DNA of 64,000 nucleotides from Campylobacteraceae bacterium (GTDB taxonomy: Bacteria > Campylobacterota > Campylobacteria > Campylobacterales > Arcobacteraceae). This document shows positions 52,420 to 60,750 of the stretch, piece after piece. A program made the position numbers and the translations under genes. The notes beneath the pieces are model-generated. The model searched no databases. It was not told where the DNA came from and was given only the letters and a program-made list of their open reading frames with translations. Within the stretch, counting starts at the first letter, position 1, and each line of letters starts with the position of its first letter. The stretch covers positions 62,001 to 126,000 of the forward strand of contig JABXII010000005.1 in NCBI GenBank assembly GCA_013373175.1. The letters run 5' to 3'.

Positions 52420-53328
52420 TTGCTTTTGAAAAAAATCTTAATTTTTAATCTCTTCACACTAATTCTTCTTGCTTCAAGTATCGAACCTATACCTATGAAT
52501 ATAGAATATGACTATAAAAAAGCACTCTTAGGGAAAAAACTATTTTTTGATAAAAAGCTTTCAAAAGATAATACTATTTCTTGTGCAAGCTGTCATGATT
52601 TAAATAATGGTGGAGATGATGGCTTAATATTTTCTGTTGGAATAAATGGAAAACTAGGGAATATTAATGCTCCAACCGTTTTAAACTCTATATTCAATTT
52701 TAGACAGTTTTGGGATGGAAGAGCTAAAGATTTAGCAGAACAAGCAAAAGGACCTATTGAAAATCCAATTGAAATGGGACATGATTTTGCAAGTTTAGTA
52801 AAAGTATTAAAGAGAAGTTCTTATAAAGAGAGTTTCAAAGCAGTATATAAAGATGGAATTACAGAACAAAATATTGTAAATGCACTTGCAGAGTTTGAGA
52901 AAACTCTAATAACTCCTAACTCTTCTTTTGATAAATATTTAAAAGGTGACGAAGCTGCAATCACAGCTTTTGAAAAAGAAGGTTTTGAACTATTTAAAAA
53001 CAAAGGTTGCATCTCTTGCCATAATGGTGTAAATATTGGGGGAAATCTATATAGTAAATTTGGAATGATTGTAGATATAGATAGTAAAAGTTTAGGTAAA
53101 TATAATGTTACTAAAAACGAACTAGATAAATATTATTTTAAAGTACCTACATTAAGAAATATAAGTTTAACTGCACCATACTTTCATGATGGTAGATACC
53201 AGGATTTAAAAGAAGTAGTGAAAACTATGGCGCTTGTTCAATTAGGTAGACCAATAACAAACTTAGAAATAGAAAAAATTGTAGCCTTTTTAAAAACACT
53301 AAATGGAAAGTTAGAAATAATAGAATAG
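52420..53328 (+). CDS. Di-haem cytochrome c peroxidase
   Basis: This 302-residue periplasmic peroxidase of the CcpA/MauG family reduces hydrogen peroxide using cytochrome c electrons. The start is TTG at 52420 or TTG at 52426 (MKKILIFNLF...); AAGG is five bases before the first. A signal peptide covers about 1-20. Haem 1 is CASCH at 55-59, following LSKDNTIS. Haem 2 is CISCH at 197-201. NAPTVLNSIFNFRQFWDGRA and APYFHDGRYQDLKEVV are family signatures. It is followed directly by a GGDEF-EAL gene with no gap. Confidence 0.92.
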   Translation: MLLKKILIFNLFTLILLASSIEPIPMNIEYDYKKALLGKKLFFDKKLSKDNTISCASCHDLNNGGDDGLIFSVGINGKLGNINAPTVLNSIFNFRQFWDGRAKDLAEQAKGPIENPIEMGHDFASLVKVLKRSSYKESFKAVYKDGITEQNIVNALAEFEKTLITPNSSFDKYLKGDEAAITAFEKEGFELFKNKGCISCHNGVNIGGNLYSKFGMIVDIDSKSLGKYNVTKNELDKYYFKVPTLRNISLTAPYFHDGRYQDLKEVVKTMALVQLGRPITNLEIEKIVAFLKTLNGKLEIIE

Positions 53329-56172
53329 ATGAAAAAACTTTTAAAAACTTTTGAGATGAAATTAGTATTATTTACTTTCTTTATTGCTTCACTTTTCATA
53401 TATTTATATCATATTGAAAATAGTATAAAAAATTATGGCTTTTATAAAAAAGGTATAAATGACTTAAAATTTATAAATCTTTATTTGGATAATTTTTTAG
53501 AAAAACAAGATAAATTTGTTAATTTTGATAAAATCGTAAAAAATACAAAAAAGTTTAATAAAATAATTGATGAGATTTTATCTAGTAAAATTAAGACTGA
53601 ATTTTCTCCTAATGTTTATATTGAGCTTGCACAAACACGGATAATTTTTGCTAGAAAATTAGAGTATATAGAAAGATATAAGTCTTTACAAGCTTCAAAT
53701 TTAAGCTCTATATATTTTATCTATGATTTAAATCAATATTTTAATAAAAGTAAAATTTCAAATGAAAATAAAGTTTTAATCAATCGAACTCTTTTTATAT
53801 TAATGCAGAGTTTTATAAATATTAATGACAATAAAGAGTTGTTATCTAAAAACTTAGAATCTATAAATAACTTAACAAATAAAAATAAAGATAAAAGATT
53901 AGAACTTTTATACATACATACAAAAAAAACTATAGAGAAAATAGAGAAAATAAATATTATCAAGAAAGAGGTAGCTCAATTAGAATTAGCTAAAAAACTT
54001 GATAAAGTAGATGTTCATTTAGTTGATAGTTATAATAAAAAGATGTTAATGCAATTGGTTATAGCATCTTTATTTTTCTTATTTTTAATCTTTATGATTA
54101 TTGTCATCTATTTTGAACATAGAAGAACTAGAAAAATCAAAAATGAACTTTTAGCTTTCAAATATGCAGTAGAAAATTCTGATAACTCGATAATTCTTAC
54201 AGATTCAGATCAAAATATTATATATGTAAATGAAAACTTTGAGCTTAACAGTGGATACGATAAAGAAGAAGTTTTAGGTCACAATCCAAGATTTTTAAAT
54301 TCAGGTTATACAGACCGTTCAGAATATAAAGAGTTAACTGAGAAATTAAAACAAGGTAAAAAATGGGAAGGGGAGTTTATCAATAAAAGAAAAAATGGTA
54401 CAGTTTTCTATGAAAAAGCTTCTATTGTTCCTATCTTTCTTGACAATAAGGTAGTTAATTATCTTGCTATTAAACTTGACATCACAAAATATGTAAAACA
54501 AAAAGAGAATTTAGAATTGTCTTCAATTGCCTTTGATAATGTTCAAGAAGGTATTCTTATTTGTGATGGAGATAAAAAGATTATCACTGTTAATAGTGCC
54601 TTTGAAGATATCACTGGATACCATAAATCTGAGTTAATAGGAATGACTCCAACTATTTTACAATCTGGTCATCATGATAAAGTATTCTACAGTAAAATGT
54701 GGAGTTCTATTATTGACAATGGCTATTGGAGAGGAAAAATCTACGATAGAAGAAGAGATGGAGAGATTATTCCTATTTGGTTAAATATCACAGCTATACG
54801 AGACAAAAATGGTAAATTTAGTAGATTTATTGCTGTTCATACAAATCTTAAAGAGATACTTGAAACTCAAGAAAAAGCAGACTTTTTAGCTTATCATGAC
54901 CCTTTAACTAACTTGCCAAATAGAGCAAAATTAGAAGAAGACTTAACCTACTCAATTTCTATAGCAAAAAGAAATAATTCAAGCTTATTTGTTTTATTTA
55001 TTGATTTAGATAGATTTAAAATAATTAATGACACTTTAGGACATCAAACAGGTGATGAATTATTAAAAGTATTAGCTAAAAGATTAAAAGCAATTTTAAG
55101 AGGTACAGATTCTGTATTTAGAATGGGTGGGGATGAGTTTATTGTAATCTTAGAATCAAGTCCTACTAAGAAAGCCGCAGGCTATGTATGTGGAAGAATT
55201 TTAGAAATTATAAAAGAACCTATTAAAGTAAAAGGTCATGTTTTAAATACAAGTGCAAGTATTGGTGTTTCTATGTATCCTTATGATGGAATTGATATCT
55301 CTACTTTAATTAAAAATGCAGACACAGCTATGTACCATGCAAAAGAAAAAGGGAAAAACAATTTCCAATATTATGATAAGCAATTATCTATAGATGTACA
55401 TGAGCAATTGAAAATAGAACAAGCACTAAAGGGAGTTCTTCAAAGAGAAGAACTTTATTTATGTTATCAACCTCAATATTTATTAGATACAAAAGAAATT
55501 ATCTCTTTTGAAGCTTTAGTTAGGTGGGAACATCCTGAATTAGGATTTATAAGACCTGATAAGTTTATACCTATTGCTGAAGATACAGGTATGATTGTTG
55601 ATATTGGAAAAAATATTTTTAAAACAGCCTGTAAGGATTTTGTAGAGTTTAAAAAGATTAATAAAAATCTTAGATATATTGCAATAAACATTTCTAGTGT
55701 TCAATTCAAAGATAAAAACTTTGTAAATGACATATTAGAGATTGTAAAAAAATATAACTTAGAACCCAAAGAAGTAGAATTAGAAGTAACAGAGAGATAT
55801 GTTATGGAATTTACTCAAACAAATATGGATACTATGAATAAATTAAGAGATTTAGGTTTTAGGTTCTCTATTGATGATTTTGGTACAGGATACTCTTCTA
55901 TGAGTTATCTTACTAAACTTCCTATTGATGTAATTAAAGTTGATAAAGCCTTTATTGATGATACTCCTGATGATAATGGAAATGTACAAATCTCATCGGC
56001 AATTGTGGCCTTATCTAAAAGTTTGGGATATAGCGTTATTGCTGAAGGTATTGAGTATAAAAAGCAAGAAAACTATTTACAAGGAATAGAGTGTAATATG
56101 GGGCAAGGATTCTTATTCTCTAAACCTTTAACTTTTAATCAAATAAAAACTCTTTTAGAAAAAAGTATTTAA
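53329..56172 (+). CDS. Membrane PAS-PAS-GGDEF-EAL protein
   Basis: In this 947-residue protein a first membrane helix (about 11-28) and a second (about 240-262) enclose a mostly helical periplasmic sensor. Two PAS domains follow: about 275-395 (VNENFELNSGYDKEEVLG) and 400-520 (VNSAFEDITGYHKSELIG, with HTNLKEI as its end). The GGDEF domain has GGDEF intact and an RxxD inhibitory site (RGTD) five residues before it. The EAL domain has EALVRWEHPELG, EVTERYVM, DDFGTGYSS and VIAEGIE intact. It could make and break c-di-GMP. The ATG follows the peroxidase stop directly, so they are probably co-transcribed. Confidence 0.93.
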   Translation: MKKLLKTFEMKLVLFTFFIASLFIYLYHIENSIKNYGFYKKGINDLKFINLYLDNFLEKQDKFVNFDKIVKNTKKFNKIIDEILSSKIKTEFSPNVYIELAQTRIIFARKLEYIERYKSLQASNLSSIYFIYDLNQYFNKSKISNENKVLINRTLFILMQSFININDNKELLSKNLESINNLTNKNKDKRLELLYIHTKKTIEKIEKINIIKKEVAQLELAKKLDKVDVHLVDSYNKKMLMQLVIASLFFLFLIFMIIVIYFEHRRTRKIKNELLAFKYAVENSDNSIILTDSDQNIIYVNENFELNSGYDKEEVLGHNPRFLNSGYTDRSEYKELTEKLKQGKKWEGEFINKRKNGTVFYEKASIVPIFLDNKVVNYLAIKLDITKYVKQKENLELSSIAFDNVQEGILICDGDKKIITVNSAFEDITGYHKSELIGMTPTILQSGHHDKVFYSKMWSSIIDNGYWRGKIYDRRRDGEIIPIWLNITAIRDKNGKFSRFIAVHTNLKEILETQEKADFLAYHDPLTNLPNRAKLEEDLTYSISIAKRNNSSLFVLFIDLDRFKIINDTLGHQTGDELLKVLAKRLKAILRGTDSVFRMGGDEFIVILESSPTKKAAGYVCGRILEIIKEPIKVKGHVLNTSASIGVSMYPYDGIDISTLIKNADTAMYHAKEKGKNNFQYYDKQLSIDVHEQLKIEQALKGVLQREELYLCYQPQYLLDTKEIISFEALVRWEHPELGFIRPDKFIPIAEDTGMIVDIGKNIFKTACKDFVEFKKINKNLRYIAINISSVQFKDKNFVNDILEIVKKYNLEPKEVELEVTERYVMEFTQTNMDTMNKLRDLGFRFSIDDFGTGYSSMSYLTKLPIDVIKVDKAFIDDTPDDNGNVQISSAIVALSKSLGYSVIAEGIEYKKQENYLQGIECNMGQGFLFSKPLTFNQIKTLLEKSI

Positions 56173-58277
56173 TTAAAAGTACACACCTTATCTCTTCCTG
56201 ACTCTTTTGCTTTGTATAGAGCTTTATCTGCATTTATATAAAACTCTTTACTTTGCATATTTTCTTCTAAAAATGCAATTCCACAAGAAACAGTAACTAC
56301 TTGTGAAACTTTACTTGTGCTATGTGCAATGTTTAATTTTTTAACTTTTTCTCTAAATTCATTAGCATAATTTAGAGCCTTTTCTTTAGTTTCAGGGAAG
56401 AGTAATACAGCAAACTCTTCTCCACCTAATCTAAAGTTATAATTATCTAATGAGTTGAAATAATCTGTTAAACTATTTGAAATCCTAAATAAAGCCTCAT
56501 CTCCTTGCTGATGTCCATAAGTATCATTATAGTTTTTGAAATAGTCGATATCTATCATGATTAAACAAAATAGTTTATCACTCTCTTTTGATATTTTTAT
56601 TCCATCTTCTATTTTTTTATTAAAATATCGTCTATTAAATAGTTTAGTTAACTCATCAGTTATTGATATCTCTTCAATTCTTTTTTTATCTGTTATGTCA
56701 TGTTTGATAGCCGTATATCCAATTTTTTTATCATCTTCATATATTGGTTGAATAATTATGTCTACCCAATAGCTTTGTCCATCTTTTTTTCTATTTTTTA
56801 TTTCACCTTTGAAGATATTATTTTTAGACAATTCTTGCCATATGCTTTTATAGAATGAATCTTCAATATCTGGATGTCTGATAATACTATGAGTTTTTCC
56901 TATTAACTCTTCTTTTTTATATCCAGAAATATCACAAAAGGCTTGAGATACATCAGTGATTATTCCTTCAAGGTTTGTAGTAGAACTAATTACATGTTCA
57001 TTAATAATATTGTTATATCTTTCTAGTTTTTCATAATCTTTGTTTCTTTGTTCCAAGATTTTATTTAAACTTGTGGCTAACATTTTAAACTCTTTGTATG
57101 TTAGATTATGAACATTTATCTTTTTTAAATCTTTTGTTGCAATATTAAATTCATTAATAAAATTCTCAATGTGATTATTTATTAAAGAAGATGTTTTTTG
57201 TGAAATAAGATAGATAACTAAAATTATAAATAGAATAAATAAAAAACCTAACTCTAATTGAAAGAAAACACTATTTTTCAAAAATAGTTTTTTTTGTTCT
57301 ATAATTTCATCAATTTCATCAATATAAGCCCCAGTTCCTATAATCCAACCCCATTTCTCAAATCTTTTTACAAAAGCAATTTTTTCATATTTTTGGTCTG
57401 AAGTAAGTTTTTTAAATTTGTAATTAATAAAACCACCTGTTTTCTTAGAAGAAGCATCAATTTGTTTTTTTAATAATTCATAATTTGGATACTCAATTGC
57501 AGGAGATTGCTTTTCTCCATTGAAAATCAATGCTTTTTTATTAATTGTATTAAGAAAAATATATCCATTTTCATCATATCTTATTGATGCAATATAATTT
57601 AATATTTCATCTTTTACTAACTCTTCTTCATCATCTAAATATTCACCTATTCCAATATGCCAATTAAAAGGTTCAAAGTTTTTGATATAAGATAGTTTTG
57701 GAAACTGTTTTGCATTTTTACCATCAGGTTTTACAAAATAGTTTTTTACAAAACCAGAACCTTGTTTTAATGCAATAATACTTTGTTTTCTAATTATATA
57801 TTCACCTGTTGAATCATGCATATTCCAAATGTTTTTATAAGTATCTAAATAAGATTTTTTATTAAATAAAATAGCTCTTCCTGTATTGCTATTTATATAG
57901 TAGTAATTTCTTTTATTTGGGAAAGAATAGTTTTTTAAAATATTTACAATAAGTTCTTTTATTTCATCATCATTTTTTTTATCTTTATACTGTTCATAGA
58001 TAATCATTGCAATGTTGTAAGCATTTTCAACTTTATGTTTTAGTTCAATTCTTAGTTTTTGATTTGTTTCTTTTTCTTTAAATTCTATGTAGTTATATAC
58101 TTTTTCAACTTCTTTTTCTAAATGTTGTTTTTTTTGTTTTATATAAGTCTTTTTTATTTCATTACTCTCTTTTAGAAAGTTGTTATATTGAAAGAAAATA
58201 GTTACTAATAGAACAAAGATAACAGAAATAATAGATACTAAAAATATTGACTTTGAAATAAAATTAGAAATTTTCAT
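56169..58277 (-). CDS. Membrane Cache-PAS-GGDEF diguanylate cyclase
   Basis: This 702-residue protein has membrane helices near 10-30 and 340-362. The periplasmic region contains two similar Cache segments with shared words: NRNYYYINSNTGRAILFN and NGYIFLNTINKKALIFNG, FNWHIGIGEYLDDEEELV and WGWIIGTGAYIDEIDEII. A PAS domain is at about 425-535 (FCDISGYKKEELIGKTHSII). The GGDEF domain is at about 540-702 with GGEEF intact; no RxxD is found five residues ahead, so product inhibition may be missing. It probably senses a small ligand and makes c-di-GMP. Convergent with the previous gene, overlapping by four bases. Confidence 0.92.
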   Translation of the reverse strand: MKISNFISKSIFLVSIISVIFVLLVTIFFQYNNFLKESNEIKKTYIKQKKQHLEKEVEKVYNYIEFKEKETNQKLRIELKHKVENAYNIAMIIYEQYKDKKNDDEIKELIVNILKNYSFPNKRNYYYINSNTGRAILFNKKSYLDTYKNIWNMHDSTGEYIIRKQSIIALKQGSGFVKNYFVKPDGKNAKQFPKLSYIKNFEPFNWHIGIGEYLDDEEELVKDEILNYIASIRYDENGYIFLNTINKKALIFNGEKQSPAIEYPNYELLKKQIDASSKKTGGFINYKFKKLTSDQKYEKIAFVKRFEKWGWIIGTGAYIDEIDEIIEQKKLFLKNSVFFQLELGFLFILFIILVIYLISQKTSSLINNHIENFINEFNIATKDLKKINVHNLTYKEFKMLATSLNKILEQRNKDYEKLERYNNIINEHVISSTTNLEGIITDVSQAFCDISGYKKEELIGKTHSIIRHPDIEDSFYKSIWQELSKNNIFKGEIKNRKKDGQSYWVDIIIQPIYEDDKKIGYTAIKHDITDKKRIEEISITDELTKLFNRRYFNKKIEDGIKISKESDKLFCLIMIDIDYFKNYNDTYGHQQGDEALFRISNSLTDYFNSLDNYNFRLGGEEFAVLLFPETKEKALNYANEFREKVKKLNIAHSTSKVSQVVTVSCGIAFLEENMQSKEFYINADKALYKAKESGRDKVCTFN

Positions 58278-58315
58278 AAGAAATTATATCTTACTTAAAT
58301 AATAAATGCAATGTT

Positions 58316-58354
58316 GTTAATACTAGGTTAATAATAAATTTAAAAGTGGTTAAA
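58316..58354 (+). promoter_or_regulatory. Phased GTTAAT repeats, probable response-regulator sites
   Basis: GTTAAT at 58316 and again at 58327 (11 bases apart), a degenerate ATTTAA at 58338, and GTTAAA at 58349 fall on one 11-base register. OmpR/PhoB-type regulators bind such direct repeats on one face of the helix. A -10-like CATAAT/TATAAA lies at 58365-58378. The operon that follows encodes such a regulator, suggesting autoregulation. Confidence 0.5.
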
Positions 58355-58393
58355 AAGGCAATGTCATAATTTTATAAATAAAAAGGAGTTATT

Positions 58394-58864
58394 ATGAAAA
58401 AAAGAGTACTTATTTCAATAGCATTAGCTGCTGTTTTAGCAACAGGAGTTTATGCAAAAGGCAATATGGATAAAAGTGGTTGTGATTATAAAAAATCACA
58501 TAAAATGATGAAAAAAGCTCATCGTGGTGGATTTATGTATTTTGTTTATAACTTAGATTTAAATGATAAACAAAAGAATGAAATCCAAGAAATAAAAAAA
58601 GAGATGATGGAAAAAAGATTTGCTAAAAAGCAAAGTGCTTTTACAGCTACAGATTTTGATAAAGAGAAATATATTCAGCTAATGAAACAAAAAAGAGAGA
58701 ATATGATAGAATCAAAAGCTCAAATGATTGACAAAGTTTATAAGGTTTTAAATAAAGACCAGAAAAAACAGTTAAAAGAGATGATGGATAAAAGAAAAGA
58801 AAGATTTTATTCAATGATGAAAAAAAGGGTGAACTTTGATAAAAATTGCAATGGTAGAGGATGA
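58394..58864 (+). CDS. CpxP/Spy-like periplasmic protein
   Basis: This 156-residue protein has a signal peptide (RVLISIALAAVLATGVYA, ending near 21). After it comes a helical, Met/Lys/His-rich protein with two LTxxQ-like boxes, LDLNDKQKNEIQEIKKEM (about 55-72) and LNKDQKKQLKEMM (about 118-130), as in Spy and CpxP. These bind unfolded proteins and, for CpxP, inhibit the sensor CpxA. The Met and His content could indicate metal binding. It overlaps the regulator gene by 29 bases. Placement ahead of a two-component pair fits a Cpx-like feedback module. Confidence 0.72.
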   Translation: MKKRVLISIALAAVLATGVYAKGNMDKSGCDYKKSHKMMKKAHRGGFMYFVYNLDLNDKQKNEIQEIKKEMMEKRFAKKQSAFTATDFDKEKYIQLMKQKRENMIESKAQMIDKVYKVLNKDQKKQLKEMMDKRKERFYSMMKKRVNFDKNCNGRG

Positions 58865-59519
58865 TTTAGAATTAGCAGATGTTCTAACTCAATATTTAAA
58901 GCAGTATCATATTGAAGTTACAAACTACGAAGAGCCTTTTTTGGCTCTAAGTAGTTTAAAAATGCAAAAATATGATTTATTAATTTTAGACTTAACTCTT
59001 CCAGGAATGGATGGTTTAGATGTCTGCAAAGAAGTCGTTAAAAACTTTGATATACCAATTATTATTTCAAGTGCAAGAAGTGATATCACTGATAAAGTTA
59101 CAGCTTTACAACTTGGAGCTGATGACTACCTTCCAAAACCATATGACCCAAGAGAATTAGAAGTTCGAATAAAAACTATCTTAAGAAGATTTAATCATAA
59201 AATAGCAGAAGATAAAAACGATATTAAAAGAGTTTTTGAGTTAAATTGTGATAAAAAAGAGATTACAAAAAATGGTAAGTTTGTTAAGCTAACAGCAGCT
59301 GAATATGAAGTTCTTTCTTTAATGATAAAAAGAGAAGGTTTTGTAATTAGTAGAGAAGATATTTTTGATAACTCAAATCTACTTAATTCAGATTATGAAA
59401 ATTCTGGTTCTTTAGCTGTTATAATAAATAGAATAAGACAAAAAATTGAAGATAATCCAAAAGAACCAAAATATCTTCATACAATAAGAGGAATGGGGTA
59501 TAAATTTACAAATGAATAG
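58836..59519 (+). CDS. OmpR/CpxR-type response regulator
   Basis: This 227-residue protein starts at TTG (AGGGTG five bases upstream) inside the end of the CpxP/Spy-like gene. The receiver domain has acidic pair ED (8-9), phosphorylated Asp52 (ILDLTLPGMDG) and Lys101 (LPKPYD). The C-terminal winged-helix DNA-binding domain is at about 130-227 (KLTAAEYEVLSLMI, NRIRQKIEDNPKEPKYLHTIRGMGYKF). It probably binds the phased repeats upstream of this operon. The kinase gene overlaps its end by eight bases. Confidence 0.92.
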   Translation: MIKIAMVEDDLELADVLTQYLKQYHIEVTNYEEPFLALSSLKMQKYDLLILDLTLPGMDGLDVCKEVVKNFDIPIIISSARSDITDKVTALQLGADDYLPKPYDPRELEVRIKTILRRFNHKIAEDKNDIKRVFELNCDKKEITKNGKFVKLTAAEYEVLSLMIKREGFVISREDIFDNSNLLNSDYENSGSLAVIINRIRQKIEDNPKEPKYLHTIRGMGYKFTNE

Positions 59520-60750
59520 ACAATCTTTATTTTTTACAGTTACCGTTACATTTATTATTTCACTTGTTTTAGTTATAGTTAGTTTTATAATTATAATGAT
59601 AGGAAATCAAAAAAGGTTAGAGCATCATCTTTTTGAAAGATATCAACCTTTGACAAAAATGATTTATAGACAGCACTACAAGTTTGGGAAAATCAATGAG
59701 GATTTTAAAAAGAGTTTAGAACCTTTTAATTATGAACTATTTTTAAAGAAAAGTAGAATTGATTCAATAACTTATAATATAAATACAAAGGTACTTGTAG
59801 AAAGAAAGTTTAGAGCTACAGTTATGAGAGTACTTCAATTAAATGATAGACAATTTTTATACTTAAAAAGAAAAGGGAAAACCTTTTTAGTAGAAGACAA
59901 AAATGAGTTTACTCAAAATAGTTCTATTTATATAATCTCAGTTTTTGCAATTATTTTAATTACTCTTATTCTTTCATTTTTAGTGACACTTAGAAAACTT
60001 ATGCCATTGAAAATATTAAAAGATAAAGTTAGTACCTTAGGGGATGAAAACTTTGATTTTGAGTGTTGTAATACTGATAGAAAAGATGAGGTTTCTTTAC
60101 TTGCTTTGGAGTTTAAAAAGAGTGCTAAAAAGTTAAAAGAATTAAAAGAAGCTAGAAATATATTTATTAGAAATATAATGCATGAATTAAAAACTCCTAT
60201 TACAAAAGGAAAGTTCTTAGCAGAGATTGAAAGAAATGAAGAAAATGATGAAAAACTAAAAGAAGTATTTAATAGACTTGAACTTTTAATTAATGAGTTT
60301 GCTTCTATTGAAGAGTTAATCTCTTCTAAAAATATAGATAAGAAAATATACTTTTTAAATGATGTTTTAGACAATGCAAAAGATATTTTAATGTTAGATG
60401 ATGAAGATATTGAAGAAAAACACAATAATCTAAAGCTAGAGATAAACTTTAAGTTATTTTCAATTGCATTAAAAAACCTTATTGATAATGCTATTAAATA
60501 CTCAAATGACAAAAAAGTATTAGTAAGAACAGAAGGTGAAGATATTATTTTTGAAAATAGTGGAAAACCTTTAGAGTTTGAATTAGAAAACTATTATGAA
60601 CCATTCTTTGCAAATGAAAAAAGTGCTAGCAATTCTTTTGGTTTAGGACTTTATATTGTTCATAATATTTTAAAAGCAAATGCTTATAGTTTAGAGTATA
60701 AATATGAAGATGAAAAGAATATTTTTATTTGTAAAAAGGAAGAGAAATAG
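59512..60750 (+). CDS. Sensor histidine kinase, partner of the upstream regulator
   Basis: This 412-residue protein has membrane helices at about 8-30 and 140-162 and a small periplasmic sensor between (about 35-135). A HAMP-like segment follows. The H box is MHELKTPI with His224. ATPase boxes: N box LIDNAIKYS, G boxes NSFGLGLYIVHNI. It resembles the ArsS-type family of Campylobacterota kinases. Its short periplasmic domain is a plausible docking site for the Spy-like protein. Its stop TAG overlaps the putative ATA start of the next gene. Confidence 0.9.
   Translation: MNRQSLFFTVTVTFIISLVLVIVSFIIIMIGNQKRLEHHLFERYQPLTKMIYRQHYKFGKINEDFKKSLEPFNYELFLKKSRIDSITYNINTKVLVERKFRATVMRVLQLNDRQFLYLKRKGKTFLVEDKNEFTQNSSIYIISVFAIILITLILSFLVTLRKLMPLKILKDKVSTLGDENFDFECCNTDRKDEVSLLALEFKKSAKKLKELKEARNIFIRNIMHELKTPITKGKFLAEIERNEENDEKLKEVFNRLELLINEFASIEELISSKNIDKKIYFLNDVLDNAKDILMLDDEDIEEKHNNLKLEINFKLFSIALKNLIDNAIKYSNDKKVLVRTEGEDIIFENSGKPLEFELENYYEPFFANEKSASNSFGLGLYIVHNILKANAYSLEYKYEDEKNIFICKKEEK
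60736..60749 (+). promoter_or_regulatory. Ribosome site and ATA start codon of the flavoprotein gene
   Basis: AAGGA at 60736-60740 lies six bases before ATA at 60747-60749. This frame opens only at 60735 (an in-frame TAA precedes), and no ATG, GTG or TTG occurs before TTG at 60789, which falls inside the FAD-binding motif. The ATA is at the position where homologues have ATG. Confidence 0.55.

Noticed and set aside
59928-60512. Minus-strand open frame of 194 codons inside the histidine kinase
   Set aside because: It lies fully antisense to the kinase, its product is Ser/Phe/Leu-rich like other antisense shadows of Lys/Glu-rich genes, and it has no family motif. The kinase has clear H, N and G boxes.
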